From Spirochaetaceae bacterium 4572_59 (GTDB lineage: Bacteria; Spirochaetota; Spirochaetia; DSM-2461), in contig NBMC01000003.1 of the NCBI GenBank assembly GCA_002084805.1, positions 1 through 64,000 of the forward strand: a DNA stretch of 64,000 nucleotides, in the 5' to 3' direction. Both the position numbers and the translations under genes were made by a program. The notes under the pieces are model-generated. The model ran no database searches. It worked only from the letters and a program-made list of their open reading frames with translations, and was not told the DNA's origin. This document shows positions 18,391 to 27,300 of the stretch, piece after piece. Within the stretch, counting starts at the first letter, position 1, and each line of letters begins with the position of its first letter.

Positions 18391-20113
18391 ATCTATCCTC
18401 CATCCAAATGCGGACATAACGGTCGATATCCCTGAAACTTTTCATATCCATAAGAGCTCCCAGGAATTCTTCCGCTTCCAGTATAGTCGCAGAACGGATG
18501 ATTTTTTTAATCTCGGGTAGACTGAACGCACTCATACTGAATTCGTCCAGCCCTAATCCTAACAGAATAACAGTAGCTATAGGATCCCCGGCCATCTCTC
18601 CGCACATCCCTACGGGGATGCCGGCTTTATGCCCGTTGTCCACAATTATTTTTATTAAACGGAGAACTGCAGGATGAAAAGGCTCATACATGCTGGTGAT
18701 TTTTTCGTTTCCCCGGTCTACTGCTATTGTATATTGAATAAGGTCATTCGTTCCTATTGAGAAGAAGTCCGCCTTTCTGGCAAGAATATCAGATGTCATT
18801 GCTGCTGACGGTACTTCGATCATGCATCCTACAGGAATATGATCTGCATAGGCAATACCTTCGGCCTTCAATTCAGCTTTTACTTCATCTAACACTTCAT
18901 GAGCACTCTCAAGTTCTTCAATTCCTGAAATCATGGGAAACATAATACGGAGCTGACCATAGACGGAAGCTCTCAGCATCGCCCTGAGCTGAACTTTAAA
19001 GATATCCTTTCTCTCAAGACAAAAACGGATGGCACGCCATCCAAGAAGAGGATTCTTTTCTTCCTTCTGGGCTATTTCATGAATCAGCTTGTCACCACCC
19101 ACATCAAGAGTACGAATCGTAACAGGAGCACCTTCCATTCCTTCAAGGACTTTCCTGTACTCCAGGAACTGTGCTTCCTCATCATTCTCCTGTCCAGGCC
19201 GCATAATAAGGAATTCACTTCTAAAAAGGCCGATACCTTCGGCGCTGTATGTATGCACCGATTCCAGCTCTTCAGAAACTTCAATATTAGCTTTCAGAAA
19301 GATCTTTTTGCCGTCCTGAGTTTCTGCGGGAAGATTATTCAGATAAATAAGTTCGGATTCCCTTTTCAGGTACTCCATCTGCAATCTCAGATACTTTTCG
19401 AGGGTTTCGTTATCCGGCTCCAGAATGACACGGCCATGGAGTCCATCAATAATAATGGTATCTCCGTTTTTGACTTCCCTGGTGATACTCCGCAATCCTA
19501 GAACAGCGGGGATGCCGAAGGAACGAGCCAAGATAGCCGTATGAGACGTTCTGCCGCCGGCATCCATTACAATTCCCTTTACCATTCTTTTATTCATAAG
19601 AAGTGTATCCGAGGGAAGAAGATCCGGTGTAACCAGGATAAGTTCCATAGCCAGATCTGCAAGAGAGATTCTCTCCCTCTTCATGAGATGATTTATAATC
19701 CTTTTAGAAACATCATCAATATCCATGGACCGTTCACGGAGATAAAGATCAGGGGATCCGTTCAGCTTCTCCACAAGGTCGTTTACCACATTCTGAACAA
19801 CCCACTCTATGTTAGTCTGAACATGACGAAGCTTCTCATATATCTGATCCGTAAAAATAGGATCGTGAAGCATCAGAAGATGAGAATCCAGAAAACGGGC
19901 TTCATCATCGCTGTGCTCTTTTATTATTTTCTTCTTGAGATTATTCAATTCACCCGCAGCAACCTTAACAGCTTTTTTATAGCGGAGGATTTCATGCTCT
20001 ATATCTTCTTCTTTTATCTCATACCGGGGAACTGAAAAACTATCTTCATTGTAAAGAAACGCTTTTGAGATTACGATCCCGGGTGAAGCTGAGATTCCGT
20101 GAAATTCTTTCAT
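18371..20113 (-). CDS. ptsI: PTS phosphoenolpyruvate-protein phosphotransferase (Enzyme I)
   Basis: Transfers phosphate from phosphoenolpyruvate to HPr, the first step of the phosphotransferase system, in the cytoplasm. All 580 residues are present: the HPr-binding helical domain, the active-site His191 in GGRTSHTAILARSFG, and the PEP-binding TIM barrel (FRSEFLIMRPG, ATP/PEP motif near FSIGTNDLIQYT, active-site Cys in VGMCGEMAG). No ptsH or EII gene is nearby. A spirochaete without sugar EIIs could use the system for regulation only. The start has no Shine-Dalgarno sequence and lies 8 nt from the -10. Confidence 0.95.
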   Translation of the reverse strand: MKEFHGISASPGIVISKAFLYNEDSFSVPRYEIKEEDIEHEILRYKKAVKVAAGELNNLKKKIIKEHSDDEARFLDSHLLMLHDPIFTDQIYEKLRHVQTNIEWVVQNVVNDLVEKLNGSPDLYLRERSMDIDDVSKRIINHLMKRERISLADLAMELILVTPDLLPSDTLLMNKRMVKGIVMDAGGRTSHTAILARSFGIPAVLGLRSITREVKNGDTIIIDGLHGRVILEPDNETLEKYLRLQMEYLKRESELIYLNNLPAETQDGKKIFLKANIEVSEELESVHTYSAEGIGLFRSEFLIMRPGQENDEEAQFLEYRKVLEGMEGAPVTIRTLDVGGDKLIHEIAQKEEKNPLLGWRAIRFCLERKDIFKVQLRAMLRASVYGQLRIMFPMISGIEELESAHEVLDEVKAELKAEGIAYADHIPVGCMIEVPSAAMTSDILARKADFFSIGTNDLIQYTIAVDRGNEKITSMYEPFHPAVLRLIKIIVDNGHKAGIPVGMCGEMAGDPIATVILLGLGLDEFSMSAFSLPEIKKIIRSATILEAEEFLGALMDMKSFRDIDRYVRIWMEDRFDIIKG

Positions 20114-20121
20114 TGTTTTTA

Positions 20122-20150
20122 ATAATAAGCAAGTTTAGCAATACTGTCAA
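20122..20150 (-). promoter_or_regulatory. ptsI promoter, predicted leaderless transcript
   Basis: TTGACA (20145-20150), 17 bp, TATTAT (20122-20127): close to the sigma-70 consensus. The ATG of ptsI (20113) follows 8 nt after the -10, with only TAAAAACA between, so the mRNA should begin at or next to the start codon. This geometry is the same as at pyrG. Confidence 0.75.
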
Positions 20151-20212
20151 ACTTGTATCTTTTGAGCTTTTATTCTATTTCCCGAAGAGAACAGAGCCGA
20201 TAATCAATTAAT

Positions 20213-21088
20213 ATGAAGAATCAGGACAAATCCCGGGATCAATATAGAAGAATGTCAGCTCAAAGAAGCCAGAAGAGCTCAAGCACGGGACAAACTCCCC
20301 AAAGACGGAAAAAAGAGACGAATAACTACAGAACAAACACTCCGTCAACTCTCAAGGACAATAACGCAGTCAAAAAAAGCAGAATGAGATCTTCTCAGCT
20401 TACAATCATTATACTGTTACTCTTCATTGCTATGATACTGTCTCTACTGGTGTATCTATTTTTCCAGCCCGAACGGATTCAGCTATGGCAGGAGCAACTC
20501 ATACCATCCGTACAGAACAGTCATGGACTGCCAGATGTCAAACGACTTCTTCCTGAGGATAAAAAAATTCCTGAAATAACCGAACTTCCCAGCGCAGTGG
20601 ACGATCTTAAACCTGAAGAAACACAGGAAGCTAAAACTAGTGAACCGGCAAAGAGTACAAGAAATGCCAGACTTTTTTTTGTAAAAGTAAATATGGAAGG
20701 TCAAATTACCCTGAAAAGCATCATCCGGCCTGTCCTGTATAACTCATCACCTCTGACAGAAACTATAAATAGTCTCCTGAACGGCCCCTCTTCCGATGAA
20801 ATAAATAAGGGTTCTCTCACTCTGATACCTGATGGGACAAGACTACTATCAGCCCGGGTAGAAGAAACCACAGCCTACCTGAATTTTAATGAAGCGTTTC
20901 GTTTCAATTCCCTGGGAAGAGAAGGCTACACGGCTCAGTTAAAACAGATTGTTTATACAAGTACGGAGTTTTCTAATATTCAAATGGTACAGATTATGAT
21001 AGACGGAAGTATAAAAGAATATTTAGGCGGAGAAGGATTATTCGTTGGAGAGCCTCTCTCCCGAGAAACATTCCAGACAACACCTTAA
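20213..21088 (+). CDS. GerMN-domain membrane protein
   Basis: A 291-residue protein with a charged, Ser/Gln/Arg-rich cytoplasmic N-terminus (1-60), one membrane helix (about 63-84) and an extracytoplasmic GerMN domain (about 155-275). Family marks are SPLTETINSLLNGPSSDE, LIPDGTRLLSARVEETTAYLNFNEAF and YTSTEFSNIQMVQIMIDG. GerMN domains occur in spore germination and cell-wall proteins; in non-sporulating bacteria the role is unknown, possibly peptidoglycan-associated. It is transcribed divergently from ptsI with a 99-nt spacer. I could not identify a convincing promoter or ribosome binding site. Confidence 0.8.
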   Translation: MKNQDKSRDQYRRMSAQRSQKSSSTGQTPQRRKKETNNYRTNTPSTLKDNNAVKKSRMRSSQLTIIILLLFIAMILSLLVYLFFQPERIQLWQEQLIPSVQNSHGLPDVKRLLPEDKKIPEITELPSAVDDLKPEETQEAKTSEPAKSTRNARLFFVKVNMEGQITLKSIIRPVLYNSSPLTETINSLLNGPSSDEINKGSLTLIPDGTRLLSARVEETTAYLNFNEAFRFNSLGREGYTAQLKQIVYTSTEFSNIQMVQIMIDGSIKEYLGGEGLFVGEPLSRETFQTTP

Positions 21089-21112
21089 TCACAAAACAGA
21101 GTTGTTAGTATA

Positions 21113-21126
21113 ACCTGAATTCAGGT
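21113..21126. repeat. Perfect 14-bp palindrome between convergent genes
   Basis: ACCTGAATTCAGGT reads the same on both strands and lies midway in the 62-bp gap between the ends of the GerMN gene and tlyA. No T-run follows in either direction, so it is not a standard terminator. It could be a protein-binding site or chance. Confidence 0.35.
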
Positions 21127-21150
21127 AATTCCAATTTAGTATTTATCAGG

Positions 21151-21936
21151 TCAGTACTTTTTAAGATCAGCCTGAAGGGACTCTATCAGATCAGCCTTAT
21201 CGGGGTATGTCTGCTGAAGATCCGAAGAGATCCAGAATAGAAGTTCCCGGTTCCCCTTTCTTCCCGATACGGGAGAAGCAACAGCCTTAAGGACATAAGC
21301 GGACTCAGTGACAAGCTCATCTATGACGGCTTCAGCTATTTCAATAATTTTCTCAGAACTTGAGACAACCCCGCTGAAAGACTCGTCGGGATTCTTCCAT
21401 TCAAACTGAGGCTTTACCAGAGCAATCAGAAATTTTTCAGAAGTCAGATTTATAATATGTGAGGCGGCAGAACGAATACTGCGGAATGAAAGATCTGCCA
21501 CGGCCCAATGGGGGGCGGGAGCCAAGGTTTCAACATGCATGATATTCGTCTTTTCCATTACAACAACGGCCGGATTCGTCCTCAAAGAGTAATCAAGCTG
21601 ATTATACCCCACATCCACCGCATAAACGGATGAGGCACCATTTTGAAGCAGACAGTCCGTAAATCCGCCTGTAGAACTGCCCGCATCAAGAAGAATACGC
21701 CCCTTTACCGGAGCATCCCAGAGTTTTAGGGCTTTTTCAAGTTTATAGCCCCCGCGGGAGACATATTTTTTGGTATTCAACTCAAGAAGCGAATCACCCG
21801 GTACAGGGACTTTTGGATCCTTAAGAACCTGATTCTCAGCAAGTACTTCACCACAGAGAATCATGGCATAGAGTTCTTTTTCATCAATACCGGGGTAATC
21901 ATATTTTAGTTTCTGGAAGAGCGGGACCTTCTTCAT
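21151..21936 (-). CDS. tlyA: TlyA-family RNA methyltransferase
   Basis: A 261-residue protein with an N-terminal S4-like RNA-binding domain (about 8-65) and a FtsJ/RrmJ-type SAM-dependent methyltransferase domain with LLDAGSSTGGFTDCLLQNGA (motif I, about 90-110) and VADLSF. TlyA enzymes 2'-O-methylate rRNA and are often annotated as hemolysins; whether this one modifies 16S, 23S or both cannot be read from the sequence. It begins 4 nt after the YmdB-like gene, last in the rny-ymdB-tlyA operon. Confidence 0.85.
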   Translation of the reverse strand: MKKVPLFQKLKYDYPGIDEKELYAMILCGEVLAENQVLKDPKVPVPGDSLLELNTKKYVSRGGYKLEKALKLWDAPVKGRILLDAGSSTGGFTDCLLQNGASSVYAVDVGYNQLDYSLRTNPAVVVMEKTNIMHVETLAPAPHWAVADLSFRSIRSAASHIINLTSEKFLIALVKPQFEWKNPDESFSGVVSSSEKIIEIAEAVIDELVTESAYVLKAVASPVSGRKGNRELLFWISSDLQQTYPDKADLIESLQADLKKY

Positions 21937-21940
21937 CTAC

Positions 21941-22729
21941 CTAAAGCCCTTTTTCACGAACCCGCTTTATGGATTTAGTCTTTCCATCTTCAAGTTCAAC
22001 CAGAATACCGCAGATAAGCGGCATATTATCAATAACTTCCATTTTAATAGGAAGTTGAGTAAGACTTCTTTTGATAGACTGCTCAGGATCTGATCCTATA
22101 ACACTATGATCGGGACCGACCATACCGATATCTGTTATATATCCAGTTCCACCGGGCAGGATTCTCTCATCAGCGGTTTGAATATGAGTATGTGTTCCAA
22201 AAACAAGAGAAGCCATTCCATCGAGGTGATAAACAAGGGCCTCTTTCTCCATAGGATCTTCCGCATGAAAATCGATTATAAAATAATCAGCCCTAGAACT
22301 GAGCTTTTGAATAATTTTCTTTGCTGTACGGAAAGGACACTCTCCGCTAATTCCCATCCGGGAACGTCCCAGAAGGTTAATAACCGCGATTCTCTTACCC
22401 ATTTTCTCAATAATACAAAAACCGTGGCCGGGGACACCCGGAGGATAATTGGCCGGTCGCAGCAAGCGGTCCTCCGTATCCAGAGTTTCCAGAATCTCCT
22501 TTCTCTGCCAGATGTGATTTCCAGAGGTAATCACATCAACACCGGCAGAAAACAGCCGGTCTGAATCCTCAGGAGTCAGACCAAAGCCATCGGCTGCGTT
22601 TTCACCATTTACAATCACCACATCGGCCTTGTAATTTTTTACTAAATTTTTAAGTCCAAAGAAGAGCGCCCTACTCCCGGGAGAACCTACAATGTCTCCC
22701 AGAATAAGGACGCGTAATGCATCCGCCAA
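21941..22729 (-). CDS. YmdB-family metallophosphoesterase
   Basis: A 262-residue protein of the TIGR00282 family: LILGDIVGSPG (8-18), VIVNGENAADGFGLT (38-52), SGNHIWQ (70-76) and late DFHAE and GTHTHIQTAD supply the two-metal ligands. B. subtilis YmdB is a 2',3'-cyclic nucleotide phosphodiesterase affecting biofilm and sporulation gene expression. The pairing with rny is the same as in Bacillus, which supports a role in RNA turnover or signalling. It lies 10 nt after rny. Confidence 0.9.
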   Translation of the reverse strand: MADALRVLILGDIVGSPGSRALFFGLKNLVKNYKADVVIVNGENAADGFGLTPEDSDRLFSAGVDVITSGNHIWQRKEILETLDTEDRLLRPANYPPGVPGHGFCIIEKMGKRIAVINLLGRSRMGISGECPFRTAKKIIQKLSSRADYFIIDFHAEDPMEKEALVYHLDGMASLVFGTHTHIQTADERILPGGTGYITDIGMVGPDHSVIGSDPEQSIKRSLTQLPIKMEVIDNMPLICGILVELEDGKTKSIKRVREKGL

Positions 22730-22739
22730 ATTCTACTTC

Positions 22740-24269
22740 CTATCGGGCGTATTCAACTGCCCTGGTTTCGCGAATAATAGTAACCCGAATACGTCCGGGA
22801 TACTTCAGTTCGCTCTCGATTTTCTTGGCGATATCCTTGGCCAGGAGCTGAGATTTCTGATCATCAATCTTATCATTGTTAACCATAATCCGCAGTTCTC
22901 TACCCGCCTGGATAGCAAATACTTTTTCTACTCCATCAAAACTCATAGCTATTTTCTCAAGATTTTCAAGTCTTTTGATATAATTATCCAGAGTTTCACG
23001 TCGGGCACCGGGTCTGGCTGCAGATATAGCATCTGCTACCTGAACGATAATTCCTTCAATGGAAGTAATCTCTATATCATTGTGGTGAGCACCAACTGCG
23101 TTAACAATCCTTGAATCCTCACCCATTCTTTTACAGAGCTCTGCACCAAGTTCAGCATGATTACCGTCACCATCGGTCTCAAGACCTTTACCAATATCGT
23201 GAAGCAATGCTCCTCTCTTGGCAATTTCCCGATCTGCGCCGACTTCTGCAGAAATCATCCCTGCAATAACCGCAACTTCCTTGGAATGTGATAGAACATT
23301 CTGTCCATAACTGGTTCTGAAATGAAGTCGACCAAGAGCCCGGATACCTTCCGGTCTGATGTTATGTATCCCCAGATCAAAGAGAACCTTCTCCCCTTCC
23401 TCATAGATGGTTTGACTGATCTCTTTTGTCACTTTCTGAACTACTTCTTCGATTCGGGCCGGATGAATCCGTCCGTCAGCGATAAGCCGTTCCAATGCAA
23501 TTTTGGCTATTACCTTACGGATAGGATCAAAACATGAAATAACAACAGCTTCAGGAGTATCATCAATAATGATATCCACACCGGTTAATGTTTCGAGTGT
23601 CCGGATGTTCCGGCCTTCCCTCCCGATAATACGACCTTTCATTTCATCATTCGGCAAGCTAACTGAGGTTACAGTTATCTCGGTACTGACATCTGTAGCC
23701 AGTCTCTGAATGGTAGTAATAATAATATCCCGAGCCCTTTTATCGGCTGTAAGATTAGCTTCCTGCTCAATTTTATTAACAAGAGCCTGAGCATCATGTT
23801 TGGCTTCATTCTCCAAACTTTGAATTATTAATTTCTTCGCCTCGTCTGTGGTCAGACCGGAGATTTTCTCCAGCTCCGCCTGCCAGCGGATTTCTTCATC
23901 AGCAACAGTTTCTTCTCTTTTTTCAAGAGACTTCTCAATATCCGAAATAGAGAACATTTTCTTTTCAAGAGTAGCAGATTTTTTATCAAGATTATCTTCT
24001 TTCTGCTGCACTCTTCTTTCATATTTCTGAACTTCGTTTCTTCTATCCCGGTTTTCCCGTTCAAGCTGACGACGTTCCTTCATAATCTGATTCTGTGCAT
24101 CAAGAAGAATACTTTTCTTTTCCTGTTCTGCGTCTTTAACTGCGTCCTGTTTCAATCTTAAAGATTTCTGCTCTGAAGAAGAGAGCTGGTATCTGGCATA
24201 TAGCCATCTAATTGTCCAACCTAGAAAAATTCCAACGAGGGGAAGAGTTACAATATAGACATTAGCCAT
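22740..24269 (-). CDS. rny: Ribonuclease Y
   Basis: Membrane-anchored endoribonuclease that starts mRNA decay. Domains in order: N-terminal membrane helix (IVTLPLVGIFLGWTI), long coiled coil (about 25-190), KH domain (MKGRIIGREGRNIRTLE) and HD domain (LLHDIGKG). The start is the ATG at 24269 (protein M-A-N-V-Y), preceded by GGGGGAA. The in-frame extension upstream (to 24338) is excluded because a perfect promoter lies in it. From this start it has 509 residues, the normal size. Confidence 0.96.
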   Translation of the reverse strand: MANVYIVTLPLVGIFLGWTIRWLYARYQLSSSEQKSLRLKQDAVKDAEQEKKSILLDAQNQIMKERRQLERENRDRRNEVQKYERRVQQKEDNLDKKSATLEKKMFSISDIEKSLEKREETVADEEIRWQAELEKISGLTTDEAKKLIIQSLENEAKHDAQALVNKIEQEANLTADKRARDIIITTIQRLATDVSTEITVTSVSLPNDEMKGRIIGREGRNIRTLETLTGVDIIIDDTPEAVVISCFDPIRKVIAKIALERLIADGRIHPARIEEVVQKVTKEISQTIYEEGEKVLFDLGIHNIRPEGIRALGRLHFRTSYGQNVLSHSKEVAVIAGMISAEVGADREIAKRGALLHDIGKGLETDGDGNHAELGAELCKRMGEDSRIVNAVGAHHNDIEITSIEGIIVQVADAISAARPGARRETLDNYIKRLENLEKIAMSFDGVEKVFAIQAGRELRIMVNNDKIDDQKSQLLAKDIAKKIESELKYPGRIRVTIIRETRAVEYAR

Positions 24270-24300
24270 ATTTCCCCCTAAATTTACAAAGATGTTTATG

Positions 24301-24328
24301 ATTATATAAGTAACTATCCATTTGTCAA
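24301..24328 (-). promoter_or_regulatory. Consensus promoter of rny-ymdB-tlyA
   Basis: TTGACA (24323-24328) and TATAAT (24301-24306), both perfect, separated by 16 bp. A leader of about 25 nt leads to the GGGGGAA ribosome binding site of rny. Confidence 0.85.
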
Positions 24329-24390
24329 GTGAAACCATTTTTTAACAATTCTTTAAAGAATCTCTTATTATGGTTATTTTAATATTAATT

Positions 24391-27300
24391 TTATGAGATT
24401 TTTTCCATAAAACAAGAACTAGGATCCTTAAATCCAAGGTAAATAAAATCAAAACTATGTGTGCTTTTTAAAGGAATAAAAACCCCAGTATTGAATAAAC
24501 TGAAATCCAAATGTTCAAAATAAGAATTGTAATCAGATTTCTTTCTATCCCGGATATAAACAACCTGATCATCCTTTAACAAATCAAATAATTTTTTCCC
24601 CATTGTATCTGACCGAAGAGAGTCTACACCCTCTTCGTTAATACCTATAGAGTGTACTGGTAACACATTACCATCACTCAACTCATACAAAACACCACTT
24701 AAAGCATCAAACTCTCTGGTTAGATCTCGTAGCGCTTTCAGAAGTCCCAGAGGACCTTTTTTATATGAGTCTCTAAAATGATCAAAATCCAGACCTTCCG
24801 GAACAAAACGGAGTCGACCATGCTCAGTTATTTCAGAACGATCTTCATCTTCATTATAGTCTTCATCATTACCAAGAGGAAGTAAATCATCAGTCATTGT
24901 CTGTATAAGACCAGCTATTCCGGAGCTTTCATTATCAGCAGTGACAGATTCATCAGAACTCATAAGCAGAGTACTATTATCAGCAGATGTAGTTTCAGAG
25001 TAGAAATAATCGGATAAAGAAATAAAGTCGGAGTAATCTATTATCAGCTGAGCAGAGATTTCTTCCAGTTCTTCCAGTTCTTCCAGTTCTTCCAGTTCTT
25101 CCAATTCTTCCAATTCTTCCAATTCTTCCAATTCTTCCAATTCTTCCAATTCTTCCAGTTCTTCCAATTCTTCCAGTTCTTCCTGTTCTTCCTGTTCTTC
25201 CTGTTCTTCCTGTTCTTCCTGTTCTTCCTGTTCTTCCAGTTCTTCCAATTCTTCCTGTTCTTCCAGGGATGATTCATTTTTTATATGATCTGTTGTATCA
25301 ATGTTTTTTCTTTTAGATCCATCACCCATTTCGTCCTCACTTGTTATAGCCTCAGAATCAGGAGAAGGATTTCTTCCAAACGGCCCAGGAATACCACGGG
25401 CCCCATAGTGTTCCCATGGACTAATTATATCTAATTCGATAAGCTTATCTGTATCATGATTATTACTGTTAGTTTCCTGATCAATAATCATAGTTGCATT
25501 AGATGGGATAGATTTAGGAACATCTACACTATTCAGTTCCATACTTTTTTGTGCTATCAAACTATAATTAAGGTTATATCCATCACACAGATCCAAAACA
25601 TGTATTGATTCAAAATTATCAGAATTTATTTCTATTAAATCATATACATCAAGACCTTCATCATAATCCGGCAGATACTCCAGTTTTTCAAAAAGTGTTT
25701 CTTCCACTAATGGGGAAATTTCAGGAAAAACTTCTAGTTCTTCAAGTTCGTCATCCTGAGAGGAGTTCATATCGCTAACTAAATTATTGTATCGGTTTTC
25801 TAGATTCTTAGATATTTCATCAACATCCATGGATGCAATCAATTCATCTATATTAAAATCGATACTTTTATCATCCAGATTAATTTCTAATTCAGGCGTT
25901 TGATTTGACTTATTTTTAAACTCAGCATTGTCTTCTACATTATTGATCTCACCCGAAACTTCAATGCTTTCAATCGCTTCAGTTTCAATTGGTTCTACGG
26001 AAGCTTCAAGTTCCTCAAGTTCTTCCAGCTCCTCAAGTTCTTCCAGCTCCTCAAGTTCCTCAAGTTCCTCAAGTTCTTCCAAGTCATCAGAATCCCCTGA
26101 CTCATCAAGCTCCTCTACGTCAACTGGCCTACCTTGAACTTGAACGGCTTCATCTTCCAGCTCATCAAGTTCTTCCAGCTCATCAAGTTCTTCCAAGTCA
26201 TCAGAATCCTCTGACTCATCAAGCTCCTCTACGTCAACTGGCTGCATTGGCCTCGCAGCAGCTGGAATGGCTTTGTGTAAGGACTGAGCCGAAAGATTCT
26301 TCACGTCTGCATTTTCAATTGTAAAATGCGCATCAGTAAGAGCCGACTTGATCATCTGCTCCATATCACTTACAGAAAATTGAGGTTCATCGGGCTCCTG
26401 AATCTTTTTACTCTTTAAAACCTGGATAATCTCTACCCATCTACTGTCAATAAGGGAATCAATCTTCTCTTTATTATTTTCTTTATATTTTACAGAAAAG
26501 CCCTTGAGTAATTCTTTCTTGACTTCTTCTTTACGAGATGCAAACTCTGATTCATAGCTTTCCCAATCAAGAGTTTCTTGTGCATCAATCAACTCTTTCA
26601 AAAATGTCAGTTGAAATTTTCTAACTTTCTGCCTGAGGGCAAGATCGTTATCCTGCTTTAAATTAAATAAAAGAAAAAGAAGCAGAAAAACAGTTACAAA
26701 AAGAGTCCCAAGCAAGAGAATCTTATATTCAATACCAAGCTCAAGTTCATCACCGGACACGGCCATAATAGATGGCTTGCCATTTTCCGGAACTTCCTGA
26801 ATAAGATAATATTCACTCTCATTCATCGCTGCAATATGCTGAATATAGTTCCCCTGTCCTGCATTTGTAATAAACTGACTAAGATTATCATTTAATAATT
26901 TTTTTTGACTTGAAGAGAGGTTATAGAGTATGGTTTCTGAATTTAAAAGCTGCAGGCGATCAATATCTGATACACCACCATTTCTAAAAAGATGATCTTG
27001 CATTCCGTTGATGGAAAAATAAAAAACGACAGTCCCCTTGAACAACCCGTATTGATCAAAAGCAGGGAAGAAATAAAGTATACGCTTTGATAAATGATCA
27101 TACTCATAGCGGCCATCACTATTTTCTGATTTAATGAAAGAAAGATCTTCATTATAGTCTGGACTGTTTTTCCAGAGTTTATAGAAAATACGGTTAGAGT
27201 TTCTCTGCCTGACATCCTGATCATCAGAACTATAAAGAATAGATAAGCCTTTATCATCAATAATTTTCACAGACTGAAAACCTATTAACTCATCTTTGAG

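Noticed and set aside
24270-24338. N-terminal extension of RNase Y from 24338
   Set aside because: The stretch contains a perfect -35/-10 promoter, and the ATG at 24269 has a strong ribosome binding site and matches the family start.
25060-25266. CRISPR-like periodic repeats
   Set aside because: The 9-bp units are contiguous with no spacers and lie in a coding frame; there are no cas genes.
25044-25277. Minus-strand frame coding Asn-Trp-Lys repeats
   Set aside because: A frame-shifted reading of the same 9-bp array.
25928-26324. Plus-strand frames coding poly-Ser or Pro/Gln/Val repeats
   Set aside because: They are antisense readings of the acidic repeat gene; the sense frame has the long, domain-bearing protein.
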